64,000 nt of DNA, from NCBI RefSeq assembly GCF_026191635.1, contig NZ_JAKRRW010000001.1:124001-188000 (forward strand), written 5' to 3'. Position 1 is the stretch's first letter. Every line of letters starts with the position of its first letter. Below the pieces are notes generated by a model, which was given only the letters and a program-made list of their open reading frames with translations, made no database searches and had not been told where the DNA came from. Shown here one piece after another: positions 53,783 to 63,265 of this stretch. The stretch is from Photobacterium obscurum. GTDB lineage: Bacteria > Pseudomonadota > Gammaproteobacteria > Enterobacterales > Vibrionaceae. The position numbers were made by a program, and so were the translations under genes.

Positions 53783-54169
53783 TCAAAGATCCTTAAACGC
53801 CCTTGAAACCTTGAAAGCCGATGATGTGACATAAGCCTCCATACGACGAAGATCGTCCTCCATCTCATCTAGCTCGGACTCTACATTATTGAGAATTTGT
53901 TCAGGCTTCAACCCAGCCTGCCAAGGCTTCTGCTTGACGGTATGCTCCCGATAAATATACTGCTGTGCTTTTCGGTCTGCAGGCATTTTATCCAGAATCA
54001 GACTCGCCGCGATATAGGCGACAGTGGCAAAGAAACCCAGCCCCAATAAAAAAGCAGAAACGGCAAGGATCCGCACCAACCAAACTTCCATACCGAAATA
54101 TTCAGCAATACCCGCACAAACCCCGCTTATCTTTCCGTTTTGCGGATCTCGATACAAGGTTTTACTCAT
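53783..54169 (-). CDS. pspC: Phage shock protein C
   Basis: This 128-residue PspC has an N-terminal PspC domain (KTLYRDPQNGKISGVCAGIAEYFGMEVWLVRILAVSAFLL) with a membrane span and a cytoplasmic C-terminal helix. It binds PspB and recruits PspA to the inner membrane on envelope stress. The frame extends 15 bases upstream, but ATG 54169 overlaps the pspB stop in an ATGA arrangement, the usual coupled form. It is the last gene of pspABC; there is no pspD or pspE. Confidence 0.93.
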   Translation of the reverse strand: MSKTLYRDPQNGKISGVCAGIAEYFGMEVWLVRILAVSAFLLGLGFFATVAYIAASLILDKMPADRKAQQYIYREHTVKQKPWQAGLKPEQILNNVESELDEMEDDLRRMEAYVTSSAFKVSRAFKDL

Positions 54170-54390
54170 CGGCGTTGCCTCCATTGTGGCGCTTCTTCAT
54201 CCAATATTTGTTCCAGTGTCTTGATGCGCTCCTGCATCTGTTCTGCACGCATCACAAGGGTTTGCAGCTTCTCGTGCTCTTCACCAGATAGCCCCTGACT
54301 GGCATGGCGTTGACCACGGTAATGCAGAATCAACCATAACGGCGCCACAAAAATTAGAAACGCCATTAATGGCCATACTATCCAACCCAT
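54166..54390 (-). CDS. pspB: Phage shock protein B
   Basis: This 74-residue PspB has one N-terminal membrane span (WIVWPLMAFLIFVAPLWLILHY) and a charged coiled-coil tail (EHEKLQTLVMRAEQMQERIKTLEQIL). It forms the stress-sensing complex with PspC. ATG 54390 has GGAGG upstream, and the gene is coupled to pspC by a 4-bp overlap. Confidence 0.93.
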   Translation of the reverse strand: MGWIVWPLMAFLIFVAPLWLILHYRGQRHASQGLSGEEHEKLQTLVMRAEQMQERIKTLEQILDEEAPQWRQRR

Positions 54391-54438
54391 AAATTACCTC
54401 CATCCTCGTACCGTGCAGAACTCAATATTGTCACTATC

Positions 54439-55104
54439 TTACTCTTTATCCTTGATATTTGCTTTCATACGTTCCAGTTCTTTTTCAATTTCATCTTGCG
54501 CCTGCAAATCAGCAAATTCCTGCTCTAAATTTTTGCCGCGGCCAATGTTATAGCTATCAGCTTCTGCTTCCATCTCATCAATACGACGCTCGTACTGTTC
54601 AAACTTAGACAGTGCCTCATCTACCTTGCCGGTATCAAGCTGGCGACGTACATCACGACGGTTACCGGCTGCTTTATGACGCGTAACCAAAGCCTGCTGA
54701 CGGGCACGGGTTTCCTGAAGCTTCCGCTCCAGCTCCGCCACTTCACCGCTCAGTTTGCTGATGGTATCTTCTACCAATTTATATTCTTCATTCAGTGTCA
54801 GAACCACATCGCTAAGCTTCTGCTTTTCGATAAGTGCCGCACGAGCCAAATCTTCACGGCCCTTTTGCAAGGCCAGGCTCGCTTTTTGCTGCCAGTCATC
54901 ACTTTGTGCCTCCAATGAGTCGATGCGGCGCTGCAGCTCTTTCTTGTCCGCCAGAGCTCGGGCTGATGAAGTACGCACTTCAACTAAGGTATCTTCCATT
55001 TCCTGGATAATCAGTCGGATCATTTTTTGCGGATCTTCGGCCTTATCCAGCAATGAATTGACGTTTGCATTTACGATATCTGCAAAGCGAGAAAAAATGC
55101 CCAT
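54439..55104 (-). CDS. pspA: Phage shock protein A
   Basis: This 221-residue PspA/IM30 protein is almost wholly coiled coil. It starts with the amphipathic helix [37 protein letters not shown] and shows the conserved middle [11 protein letters not shown] and [14 protein letters not shown]. It binds PspF to keep it inactive and moves to damaged inner membrane under stress. ATG 55104 has GAAGGAG upstream. It is the first gene of the operon, transcribed divergently from pspF, with a sigma-54-like promoter in between. Confidence 0.95.
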   Translation of the reverse strand: MGIFSRFADIVNANVNSLLDKAEDPQKMIRLIIQEMEDTLVEVRTSSARALADKKELQRRIDSLEAQSDDWQQKASLALQKGREDLARAALIEKQKLSDVVLTLNEEYKLVEDTISKLSGEVAELERKLQETRARQQALVTRHKAAGNRRDVRRQLDTGKVDEALSKFEQYERRIDEMEAEADSYNIGRGKNLEQEFADLQAQDEIEKELERMKANIKDKE

Positions 55105-55127
55105 AGTTAATCTCCTTCGGTTTGATA

Positions 55128-55174
55128 GGGTTCCTGGTCTATATCTAGGAACTAGGATCTAGCTTCTTGTTTCT
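55128..55174. repeat. Dispersed CTAG-rich repeat, copy 2
   Basis: GGTTCCTGG followed by TCTAGGAACTAGGATCTAG in the pspA leader shares AGGAACTAGG(A/C)TCT with the reverse complement of 11051-11113. It is an intergenic repeat placed within the pspA 5' untranslated region. Confidence 0.4.
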
Positions 55175-55181
55175 TATACAT

Positions 55182-55198
55182 ATCAATCACCATGCCAA
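55182..55198 (-). promoter_or_regulatory. Sigma-54 promoter of pspABC
   Basis: On the minus strand TTGGCATGGTGATTGAT fits the sigma-54 consensus TTGGCACG-N4-TTGCA: the -24 GG is intact, while the -12 element is TTGAT in place of TTGCA. It lies about 78 bp before pspA and faces away from pspF, the expected PspF-activated promoter. Confidence 0.6.
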
Positions 55199-55294
55199 GT
55201 TTTTGTTATTTATTTATCAATAACTTAGCTTTGCACAGCTAACCGTTCGGTGCTATGGTGTTAAAATATACGCCAACAGTTAGCGAGATTGACC

Positions 55295-56305
55295 ATGAAG
55301 AAAACGGATAACCTCATCGGTGAGTCGGAATCATTTCTTTCCGTACTCGATCAGGCCTCGCGCCTCGCGCCACTCAGCAGGCCAATCCTTATCTTGGGAG
55401 AACGAGGAACGGGTAAAGAATTGATCGCCCAGCGTATCCACTACTTATCCAAACGCTGGGATCAACCGCTGATCACTCTGAACTGTGCGGCATTAAGTGA
55501 GGGGGTTATCGACTCCGAGCTGTTTGGTCATGAGGCGGGCTCGTTTACCGGCGCCAAAGGCCGCCATCAAGGGCGCTTCGAGCGTGCCGAAGGCGGTACC
55601 CTGTTTCTTGATGAACTCGCCACCGCCCCGCTTGGCGTGCAGGAAAAGCTGCTTCGGGTGATTGAATATGGTGAATATGAACGCGTCGGTGGCAGCAAAA
55701 CCTGCCAGGCGAACGTACGCTTGGTCTGTGCGACCAATGAAAACTTGCCGCAGCTAGCTGAAGAGCGAAAGTTTCGCGCTGACCTGTTAGACCGCCTGGC
55801 GTTCGATATCATCCATCTTCCGCCATTGCGTGAACGCCAGGATGACATTCTCTCTCTTGCTGAATACTATGCGGTGAGGATGTGTCGAGAGCTCGGTTTT
55901 AGCTACTTTGCCGGCTTCGCCCCAGCAGCCCGCCAAGAATTAATGGACTATCGCTGGCCTGGGAATATCCGTGAATTAAAAAATGTCGTTGAGCGTTCGG
56001 TCTTCCGCCATGGATTAGAAGATGAGCCTGTTGAGCATATCATCATCGATCCATTCCATGCACCTTGGCATGATAAGCCTTCTGCTGCAGACCCCGCCCC
56101 GGCTCCCGCCAATAGTAGCGAGCCAGCGATCAGTTTCCCGCTCGATTTTCGCCAGTGGCAACAGGATCAAGAAGTCAATGTTATCCAAAACGCCTTAGAG
56201 CATGCCAAATTTAATCAGCGAAAAGCCGCTGAGCTATTGGGTTTAAGCTACCATCAACTTAGAGGACTGTTGCGTAAGTACCAACTCGTTGGAAGCACAG
56301 AATAA
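55295..56305 (+). CDS. pspF: Psp operon activator PspF
   Basis: This 336-residue sigma-54 activator has no receiver domain. The AAA+ domain has Walker A GERGTGKE (35-42), the sigma-54 contact loop GSFTGA, Walker B TLFLDELATA and the arginine-finger region RADLLDRLAFDIIHLPPLRERQ. A Fis-type helix-turn-helix is at the C-terminus (NQRKAAELLGLSYHQLRGLLRKY). PspA holds it inactive. The loop has Ser where most family members have Ala (GAFTGA). The frame runs 6 bases further upstream to a TTG, but ATG 55295 is used. It is divergent from pspA. Confidence 0.94.
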   Translation: MKKTDNLIGESESFLSVLDQASRLAPLSRPILILGERGTGKELIAQRIHYLSKRWDQPLITLNCAALSEGVIDSELFGHEAGSFTGAKGRHQGRFERAEGGTLFLDELATAPLGVQEKLLRVIEYGEYERVGGSKTCQANVRLVCATNENLPQLAEERKFRADLLDRLAFDIIHLPPLRERQDDILSLAEYYAVRMCRELGFSYFAGFAPAARQELMDYRWPGNIRELKNVVERSVFRHGLEDEPVEHIIIDPFHAPWHDKPSAADPAPAPANSSEPAISFPLDFRQWQQDQEVNVIQNALEHAKFNQRKAAELLGLSYHQLRGLLRKYQLVGSTE

Positions 56306-56462
56306 TTTTATTGCGCAGTAAATAACCGCTGTTTTGTACATATTGACCATACGACGGCTGCAATAGCACGCGTTAATAGAAGGTTATTTGAGGAGATAAC
56401 TTGGTGACAGTGATGGATAATGTTAAATTTACTCACTTGTTTTCAAATAAACCCTTTTCTTT

Positions 56463-58082
56463 ATGAGCGCCTATACTCGTGTACTGCTCGCGTGCTTCGG
56501 ACTGTTCAGCCTAATTGGCTGCTCGGAACCGCAACTGGATAGTAATATCCGTAGCCGCGGTTTCGTCTATTGCGGGCAAGATACACCGACGACCTTCAAC
56601 CCCCAACTCACCGATGGTGGGCTGACAGCCGATACGTTAGCGGCACAGATTTTTGACCGCTTGCTGCTGCTTGATCCAATCAGCCACCAGCCGCTGCCCT
56701 CTTTGGCTCGTAGCTGGTCAGTCAGTGCTGATGGCCTTGAATATACGTTCAACCTACGCAAAGGTATCGAGTTTCAAACTACAGACTGGTTCAAACCCAC
56801 ACGTCAGCTCAATGCCCAAGATGTGGTATTCAGCTTTAAACGCATTCTTGAGCCTAGCCACCCTTTCAACAAGGCATCCGGTGGCCGCTACCCTTGGTTT
56901 GAGAGTCAAGGCTTTAAAAGCCTGATTGAAGATATTCAGATTGTCGATTCACATACCGTAAAGTTTGTCCTCTCCCGGCCTGACAACGCATTCTTATCGA
57001 ACCTAGCCACTACGTATGCGGTGATCCACTCACAAGAATATGGTCAGAGCCTGCTAAAAGCTGGAAAACTAAATCAATTGGATATGAAGCCGATTGGAAC
57101 AGGGCCATTCTCCCTCGCCCAGTATGTCCCCAATGACCTGATCCGCCTTAACCGCCACTGGGGTTATTGGCAAGGTGCGGCGCCGATGGAGCAGGTAGTT
57201 TTTGATATCTCTTCTCGTGGTACCGGTACCCTGGCCAAACTACTCAGCAAAGAGTGCGATGTACTCTCCTCGCCGGTTGCTAGCCAGTTGCCCGTGATCA
57301 GCGATAGCGAAGACTTTGAGCTCATCGCTCAAACCGGGATGAATGTGGCATTTTTGGCTCTGAATAACAATAAGCCGGCATTAAAGGATCCTCGGGTACG
57401 TAAGGCTATCAACCTCTCGATTAACCGTGAAAACCTATTGAATTCGGTTTACTACGGTACAGGAACCAAAGCAAAGAGTATCTTGCCTCCAATGTCCTGG
57501 GCTTATAACCACAACAGCAAGGCGCTAGACTATGACCCGTCTCAGGCCTTGGCACTGCTAAAAGAAGCCGGCTACGATAAAAACCTCCACTTATCGATGT
57601 GGGTTCCGCTAGAGCCGCGGCCATATAACCCCAGTCCGAGAAAAACCGCCGAGCTAATCCAAGCTGATTTAAGGGCTGTGGGTGTCGACGTGACTATCTC
57701 AACCCATGAAACCTTTAGCCGTCTCGGTAGAACAGACACCTCGGGCAGTGACTTGATCCTCACCGGTTGGATTGCCGATAATGGCGATCCGGATAACTTT
57801 CTTCGTCCGCTATTGTCATGCAGTGCCAAAAGTGCGGGCCTGAATATCGCCAATTGGTGTGATCTTAGCTTTGACAACCTGCTCGAACTCGCTTCGCGGA
57901 CAACTAAACTGGAACAGCGTGTGAGCTACTACCACCTTGCTCAAGATATCCTTGATGATCAGGTGCCGGTGATCCCGCTGGCTCACGGTGTCCACTTTCA
58001 AGTTCACCATCAATCCCTGGGTGGGCTGCAAATGAGTCCTTTTGGTACTCGCTCATTCTCTAGTGTTTACCGCAGCGAGTAA
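56463..58082 (+). CDS. sapA: Peptide transport periplasmic binding protein SapA, predicted lipoprotein
   Basis: This 539-residue solute-binding protein of the SBP_bac_5 family aligns by eye with E. coli SapA, with SGLT-like DTLAAQIFDRLLLLDP, DWFKPTRQLNAQDVVFSFKRI and GTGPFSLAQY. The Sap system is linked to antimicrobial-peptide and potassium phenotypes. E. coli SapA has a normal signal peptide, whereas this start ends in a lipobox (SLIGC, Cys at residue 20), predicting a lipid-anchored binding protein. It is the first gene of sapABCDF and follows pspF, as in E. coli. Confidence 0.93.
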   Translation: MSAYTRVLLACFGLFSLIGCSEPQLDSNIRSRGFVYCGQDTPTTFNPQLTDGGLTADTLAAQIFDRLLLLDPISHQPLPSLARSWSVSADGLEYTFNLRKGIEFQTTDWFKPTRQLNAQDVVFSFKRILEPSHPFNKASGGRYPWFESQGFKSLIEDIQIVDSHTVKFVLSRPDNAFLSNLATTYAVIHSQEYGQSLLKAGKLNQLDMKPIGTGPFSLAQYVPNDLIRLNRHWGYWQGAAPMEQVVFDISSRGTGTLAKLLSKECDVLSSPVASQLPVISDSEDFELIAQTGMNVAFLALNNNKPALKDPRVRKAINLSINRENLLNSVYYGTGTKAKSILPPMSWAYNHNSKALDYDPSQALALLKEAGYDKNLHLSMWVPLEPRPYNPSPRKTAELIQADLRAVGVDVTISTHETFSRLGRTDTSGSDLILTGWIADNGDPDNFLRPLLSCSAKSAGLNIANWCDLSFDNLLELASRTTKLEQRVSYYHLAQDILDDQVPVIPLAHGVHFQVHHQSLGGLQMSPFGTRSFSSVYRSE

Positions 58083-58086
58083 TAGC

Positions 58087-59049
58087 ATGTTTATATATAC
58101 TATTCGCCGTTTGAACCTGTTCCTGATCACTATGGTCATTTTGACCTTGATTGGTTTTAGTATTCTGCGGCTCGATCAAACTTCACTCTGGAACAGCCAA
58201 CCGTTTTGGACTGGCTGGTTCATTTACCTGGACAATTTACTGTCTGGTAATCTTGGCTTGAGCCAAAGTGGTGAACCCGTACTGTTTGAAGTGTTAGGCG
58301 TTTTTCCGGCCACTCTGGAACTCTGTTTCTTTGCCTTTACACTGTCTCTCATTGCCGGTATTCCTCTGGGAACACTGGCCGGAGTCAAGCGCGGGCGATT
58401 AATCGATACCGCCATTTCATCTATCGCTTTGCTCGGCTATTCCATCCCGCTTTTCTGGCTAGCCGTATTGTTGATCATGCTCTTTTCGCAGCAACTTGGC
58501 TGGCTACCTGTAGCCGGGCGATACAGTCTGCTATATGAAATTGACCATGTCACTGGGGTAGCACTGTTTGATGTAATGCTCTCCGACAAGCCTTATCGCT
58601 CTGAAGCGCTGATAGATGTGATCCGCCATTTAGTCTTGCCTACGCTGGTGCTGGCGATGGCACCGACCACCGAAGTGATCCGTTTGACCCGGGCATCTGT
58701 CGCTGAAGTCATGAACCAGAACTTCATCAAGGTTGCACAGACCAAAGGCCTGTCGATGTTTGAAATTATCCTGCGCCATGTGCTCAAAAATGCGATCCCG
58801 CCAATCATCCCTAAGCTCGGTATGCAGTTTTCAACCATGATGACCTTTGCCATGCTAACCGAATCAATTTTCAACTGGCCAGGTATTGGCCGTTGGCTGC
58901 TTAATGCCATTGCCGAACAAAACTATGTTGCTATTCAGGCTGGCGTTATCACTGTCGGCAGCTTTATCTTAATCGCCAACATTCTGTCAGATCTTGCTGG
59001 TGCTGCTGTGAACCCGCTTGTCAGGAAGGAATGGTATGCTATCAAATAA
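58087..59049 (+). CDS. sapB: Peptide ABC transporter permease SapB
   Basis: This 320-residue inner-membrane permease of the DppB/OppB group has about six spans and the cytoplasmic EAA-type loop SVAEVMNQNFIKVAQTKGLSMFEIILRHVLKNAIPP, which couples to the ATPases. Length matches E. coli SapB (321). The frame extends 45 bases upstream, but ATG 58087 gives the family start MFIYTIRRLNL. It begins 4 bp after the sapA stop and overlaps sapC by 14 bp. Confidence 0.93.
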   Translation: MFIYTIRRLNLFLITMVILTLIGFSILRLDQTSLWNSQPFWTGWFIYLDNLLSGNLGLSQSGEPVLFEVLGVFPATLELCFFAFTLSLIAGIPLGTLAGVKRGRLIDTAISSIALLGYSIPLFWLAVLLIMLFSQQLGWLPVAGRYSLLYEIDHVTGVALFDVMLSDKPYRSEALIDVIRHLVLPTLVLAMAPTTEVIRLTRASVAEVMNQNFIKVAQTKGLSMFEIILRHVLKNAIPPIIPKLGMQFSTMMTFAMLTESIFNWPGIGRWLLNAIAEQNYVAIQAGVITVGSFILIANILSDLAGAAVNPLVRKEWYAIK

Positions 59050-59923
59050 CATTTATCAGGAGCAGAAGATCCCAACACAATGGGAACGAGCCTGGCAGAA
59101 CTTTCGCGCCAACTCGCTAGCAATGTTCGGGCTATGGTGCCTGTTCTTCCTATTGCTCATAACCATTGTTGCCCAGTTTATCGCCCCGTATGCACCAAAT
59201 GTGCAAGTCGGTGAGTTGCTAATGCCACCGTCGTGGGACCCGAAAGGCCATGTTGAGTTCTTCTTTGGTACCGATGATCTTGGTCGAGATATACTAAGCC
59301 GCCTATTGCTGGGCTCACAGTTAACGTTCGGCTACGCGTTGCTCATAGCGCTGGCCTCAAGCGCTATTGGTATAGTAATTGGTGTCATGGCGGGGATGAC
59401 CCACGGGTTAAAATCCAGCTTCTTAAACCATATTCTGGATACGGTTCTCTCTATTCCTTCATTGCTGCTAGCCATTATTGTGGTTGCTTATATGGGCCCT
59501 GGGGAAACCAATATTCTACTAGCGATCTGGCTGGCATTGATCCCGAGGTTTATTCGTGCCATTTATACCGCAGTACACAACGAAGTCGAAAAGGACTACA
59601 TCATTGCAGCCCGCCTTGACGGTGCCAATGATTTCTACCTGCTGTATAACTCGATTTTACCCAATATCCTGACCGTCATTACCAATGAATTCACCAGGGC
59701 AATATCAATCGCCATACTCGATATTGCTGCGCTGGGCTTTCTCGGTCTCGGTGCCCAGGCTCCATCGCCAGAATGGGGAGCCATGCTAGGCGATTCAATC
59801 GAGTTGATTTATTTAGCGCCATGGACAGTTACCCTGCCAGGGCTGGCGATCACCTTCAGTGTATTAGTTGTAAACTTAGTAGGAGAAGGACTCCGCCAAG
59901 CGATCAATGCGGGGATTGATTAA
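59036..59923 (+). CDS. sapC: Peptide ABC transporter permease SapC
   Basis: This 295-residue second permease, of the DppC/OppC group, has an N-terminal cytoplasmic segment ([20 protein letters not shown]), a first span, and the coupling loop [37 protein letters not shown]. It pairs with SapB to form the membrane channel. ATG 59036 has AAGGA upstream and is preferred over an in-frame codon 18 bases earlier. It overlaps sapB by 14 bp and sapD by 1 bp. Confidence 0.93.
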   Translation: MLSNNIYQEQKIPTQWERAWQNFRANSLAMFGLWCLFFLLLITIVAQFIAPYAPNVQVGELLMPPSWDPKGHVEFFFGTDDLGRDILSRLLLGSQLTFGYALLIALASSAIGIVIGVMAGMTHGLKSSFLNHILDTVLSIPSLLLAIIVVAYMGPGETNILLAIWLALIPRFIRAIYTAVHNEVEKDYIIAARLDGANDFYLLYNSILPNILTVITNEFTRAISIAILDIAALGFLGLGAQAPSPEWGAMLGDSIELIYLAPWTVTLPGLAITFSVLVVNLVGEGLRQAINAGID

Positions 59924-60924
59924 TGCCATTATTAGATATTCGTAACCTGACGATAGAAATTGACACTCCCCAGGGAATGGTAAAGGCGGTAGACCGAATG
60001 AGCCTGACCCTGAATGAAGGTGAAATCCGTGGCCTGGTTGGAGAATCCGGCTCGGGAAAAAGCCTTGTGGCCAAGGCTATTGCCGGGGTAACGAAAGACA
60101 ACTGGCGAGTCAGTGCTGACCGTCTGAGGCTGGGTAATGTTGACCTGTTATCGCTATCAACACGTGAGCGCCGAAAGATAGTCGGCCGTGAAATTGCGAT
60201 GATATTTCAGGAACCCTCTTCCTGTCTTGACCCTTCTGAAAAAGTGGGGGAACAGCTCGAAGAAGCCATCCCTTCGGTATCATTTAGCGGCCACTGGTGG
60301 CAGCGTTTTCAATGGCGCCAGAAACAAGCAATAGCCCTGCTGCATAAAGTCGGCATCAAAGATCACAAACGGGTGATGAAAAGCTATCCGTACGAACTGA
60401 CCGACGGTGAATGCCAGAAAGTCATGATTGCAATGGCAATTGCCAACCGCCCCCGCCTGCTGATTGCCGATGAGCCGACCAATGATTTGGATCCTATCAC
60501 CCAGGCACAGATTTTCCGCCTGCTTAGCCGGATGAACCAGTTAGGCAATACCACCATTTTGCTGGTCAGCCATGACTTAACCACGGTGACCCAATGGGCA
60601 GACCGGATCACAGTGATGTATTGTGGCCAGTCCGTTGAATCCGCTAGCAGGAAGCAACTACTAGAATCGCCTCATCACCCCTATACCGAAGCGCTGCTTC
60701 GCGCAATGCCAGACTTCAACCTCGATGTCCTGCCCCATAAAAGTAAGTTGGAGACATTACCAGGTTCTATTCCTCCCTTGCAGCACCTGCCTATTGGTTG
60801 TCGCCTGGGCCCGCGTTGCCCGCATGCCCAGCGCAAGTGTGTTGAAGTGCCGAAGCGTAGAAAGATTAAAAACCATAAATTCAGCTGCCACTTTCCGCTG
60901 AATATGGAGGAAACCAAGAAGTGA
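59923..60924 (+). CDS. sapD: Peptide ABC transporter ATPase SapD
   Basis: This 333-residue ATPase of the oligopeptide transport type has Walker A GESGSGKS at residues 40-47, the signature region [13 protein letters not shown] (the family's degenerate LSGGQ) and Walker [11 protein letters not shown]. The C-terminal oligopeptide-transporter extension contains a Cys-rich motif ([16 protein letters not shown]) that in related subunits can carry an iron-sulfur cluster. In E. coli SapD also affects the Trk potassium system. It is coupled to sapC by TAATG and to sapF by a 4-bp overlap. Confidence 0.93.
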   Translation: MPLLDIRNLTIEIDTPQGMVKAVDRMSLTLNEGEIRGLVGESGSGKSLVAKAIAGVTKDNWRVSADRLRLGNVDLLSLSTRERRKIVGREIAMIFQEPSSCLDPSEKVGEQLEEAIPSVSFSGHWWQRFQWRQKQAIALLHKVGIKDHKRVMKSYPYELTDGECQKVMIAMAIANRPRLLIADEPTNDLDPITQAQIFRLLSRMNQLGNTTILLVSHDLTTVTQWADRITVMYCGQSVESASRKQLLESPHHPYTEALLRAMPDFNLDVLPHKSKLETLPGSIPPLQHLPIGCRLGPRCPHAQRKCVEVPKRRKIKNHKFSCHFPLNMEETKK

Positions 60925-61745
60925 GTGCGTTACTAGAAGTTGAGAATCTCAAAAAAGATTACCACTACCGTTCTGGGTTATTTCGCCGCCGTACCATCGA
61001 GGCGGTTAAACCGGTGTCGTTTTCACTGGAGGCGGGTGAGACTATCGCATTCATGGGCGAAAACGGCTCGGGTAAATCAACACTGGCAAAAATGCTTTCC
61101 GGTGTTGTCGAACCGACAGAAGGGGTTATCCGGGTAAATGGAGAGCCACTGGAGCCCAATGACTTTCAGACCCGCTGCAAGCTGATCCGAATGATCTTTC
61201 AAGATCCCAACACGGCTCTAAACCCGCGGATTCAGATCGGAAAAATTCTGGAAGGCCCTTTAAAGCGTAATACCAATATGACGCCACAAGCCCGCGAACG
61301 ACGGATCATGATGACCCTCAAGCGCGTCGGCCTGCTACCGGAACATGCGTATTTTTACCCACAAATGCTCGCCACCGGACAGAAACAGCGTGTATCACTT
61401 GCTCGTGCGCTTATCCTCCAGCCCTGTATTATTGTCGCAGATGAAGCGTTGAACGGTTTGGATATGTCCATGCGGTCTCAGATCATCAATTTGCTTTTAG
61501 AGTTGCAGGAAGAAATGGGCTTGTCGTATATCTATGTATCGCAGCATATGGGCGTCATCAAACACTTCACGGATAAAGTGATGGTGATGCAAAAAGGCGA
61601 AGTGGTCGAGCAAGGAAGGACGGAAGAGGTCTTTGCTAACCCTCAGCATCCACTGACACAAAAGCTGCTCGATAGTCATTTCTCCGCGCCTTCGCATGAT
61701 CGCACCAACCGCATCAGCAGCGCAACACCGACAATTGAGTGCTAA
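60921..61745 (+). CDS. sapF: Peptide ABC transporter ATPase SapF
   Basis: This 274-residue ATPase has Walker A GENGSGKS at residues 46-53, the signature [14 protein letters not shown] in the LSGGQ position, and Walker [13 protein letters not shown]. It forms the heterodimeric motor with SapD. Start GTG 60921 overlaps sapD by 4 bp. It is the last gene of the sap operon, with a terminator 24 bp on. Confidence 0.92.
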   Translation: MSALLEVENLKKDYHYRSGLFRRRTIEAVKPVSFSLEAGETIAFMGENGSGKSTLAKMLSGVVEPTEGVIRVNGEPLEPNDFQTRCKLIRMIFQDPNTALNPRIQIGKILEGPLKRNTNMTPQARERRIMMTLKRVGLLPEHAYFYPQMLATGQKQRVSLARALILQPCIIVADEALNGLDMSMRSQIINLLLELQEEMGLSYIYVSQHMGVIKHFTDKVMVMQKGEVVEQGRTEEVFANPQHPLTQKLLDSHFSAPSHDRTNRISSATPTIEC

Positions 61746-61768
61746 GCCATATTATAAGCAACAACACT

Positions 61769-61797
61769 AACGGGCTGGATACAGCCCGTTTCATTTT
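61769..61797. terminator. Intrinsic terminator after sapF
   Basis: AACGGGCTG and CAGCCCGTT form a 9-bp stem with a short loop, followed by TCATTTTAG. It lies between the convergent sapF and MgtC-family genes. Confidence 0.75.
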
Positions 61798-63067
61798 AGG
61801 CAAAAGACAGCCATACAGCACCAGAACCTAGAACAACGGAACCAATAATAGGTACCACAACAAATTTACGCATCGGTTTTGCCCCTATCACCCAAGCCAT
61901 CCCCATTTTGATTAAGCTATTGACTGCAGCAGCAATAAAAATACCTAACATCGCCGTGCTGAGCAGTAGCTCATCGGCACTTTGCCGACCAAGCGCCAGT
62001 GTAATTGCATCAACATCGGTGATACCTGATATTGCTGATAGAATTAATGTCCCGGTGTTGCCAAACCATTCTTGCAAAGCATTGGATAACAGCATGATCA
62101 ACAATAATACCAAGCCAAAGAAAAATGCCGATGACAGTGCCAGCGGATTCTGTTTCACTTCGGGTGATTTCTCGCTGCCGATTTTGCTCGTATTCCAGAT
62201 CCAATAAGCCGGAAGGTAAAAGCCCATCATCATCAATATCATTGGAAACCAAAGCAACTCGACCAAGGGAAAATTCACCACCGAACAGACAAATAGAATT
62301 CGGGGGAACATGGTTCCGCAGCTGATTAGGATCCCGCTGGCAAGCAGGCCACTCAAATGCGTCTGCTGTTTGGACAGATGGGAAAACTGCAAAGTCAGCG
62401 CCGTTGAGGAGCTCAAGCCAGCAAATAGACAAGTAAACAAGATCCCTTTTTCTGCTCCGCCAATCTTAATTGCAAAATAACCGACGAACGAAATACTGGC
62501 AATGAGGACCACCATCCACCAAATTTCATAAGGATTAATCGCCAGCCATGGCCCCATCCCCTGATTCGGCAACAGTGGCAACATCACCACAGAAATCAGC
62601 AGCAAGCGCAAGGCCGCATCCAGTTCGTACTCCTGAAGCTTCATTAAGGCAGTATGGAGTTCTTTCTTATTATCAAGGATCACTGCGGTGATCACCGCCG
62701 CCGACGCAGCAATCATAGGTTCGCCAACCACCGCTAAACAACCAAGCAGAAAGGTGATCAGCATACCGACCAAGCCGGTAATACTGAGATTTTTTTTCAC
62801 CTTTTGGCTCTTGATATAAGCCACGATGATAATGACGGAAAAAGCGAGCAGCGAAAAACCAAAGAATAGCTCTGAAAAAATAACCGTTAGCAGCCCACAG
62901 ATCCCCCCCATTAAGCCAATTAATGAGTAAGTACGAATACCTGCAATCCGCGATCCTGCCGCCTCATTGCGATCCACCCAGCCTCGCTGGATCCCGACAA
63001 TGGCCCCCAGTAGCAATGCAATACACAAACGCCAAAACGGTGAATCAATGTCGAATGCCAAGTCCAT
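61796..63067 (-). CDS. MgtC/SapB family membrane protein with DUF4010 domain
   Basis: This 423-residue membrane protein has an N-terminal MgtC-type domain (about 10-140, with RLCIALLLGAIVGIQRGW and RTYSLIGLMGGICG) and a longer C-terminal DUF4010 domain with about seven further spans (ILSAISGITDVDAITLALGRQSADELLLSTAMLGIFIAAAVNSLIKMGMAWVIG). MgtC proteins are linked to survival in low Mg2+ and inhibit the F-type ATP synthase in Salmonella, but this longer architecture may be an ion or metabolite transporter instead. The function is unknown. ATG 63067 has GAGGAGAG upstream. The name SapB in this family is unrelated to the transporter subunit encoded next door. Confidence 0.8.
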   Translation of the reverse strand: MDLAFDIDSPFWRLCIALLLGAIVGIQRGWVDRNEAAGSRIAGIRTYSLIGLMGGICGLLTVIFSELFFGFSLLAFSVIIIVAYIKSQKVKKNLSITGLVGMLITFLLGCLAVVGEPMIAASAAVITAVILDNKKELHTALMKLQEYELDAALRLLLISVVMLPLLPNQGMGPWLAINPYEIWWMVVLIASISFVGYFAIKIGGAEKGILFTCLFAGLSSSTALTLQFSHLSKQQTHLSGLLASGILISCGTMFPRILFVCSVVNFPLVELLWFPMILMMMGFYLPAYWIWNTSKIGSEKSPEVKQNPLALSSAFFFGLVLLLIMLLSNALQEWFGNTGTLILSAISGITDVDAITLALGRQSADELLLSTAMLGIFIAAAVNSLIKMGMAWVIGAKPMRKFVVVPIIGSVVLGSGAVWLSFA

Positions 63068-63204
63068 TTTTCTCTCCTCAGCAGAAGCGTATTAACGACT
63101 GGCGAAATAAAGAAATGACTATCAGTTAGTTATAAGTGTATTGAAAAATAAAACGGTGAATGGAGAGAATTATCAAATTTTGATAAATGAACAAAACACT
63201 AAGA

Positions 63205-63216
63205 GTTTACGTAAAC
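63205..63216. promoter_or_regulatory. Palindrome GTTTACGTAAAC upstream of the MgtC-family gene
   Basis: This perfect 12-bp palindrome lies about 138 bp before the MgtC-family start. It could bind a dimeric regulator, but it is short enough to arise by chance. Confidence 0.25.
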
Positions 63217-63265
63217 AAACGCCCCAATGAAGAGGAATTGGTTCTGGCAAGATATTAAGGCAACC

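Noticed and set aside
56463..58082. Oligopeptide transporter (opp/dpp) rather than sap
   Set aside because: Gene order pspF-sapABCDF, the [11 protein letters not shown] segment of the first ATPase and subunit lengths all match Sap.
61796..63067. Treating the MgtC/SapB family gene as part of the sap operon because of the name
   Set aside because: It is on the opposite strand, convergent with sapF and separated by a terminator. The family label SapB is unrelated to the transporter subunit.
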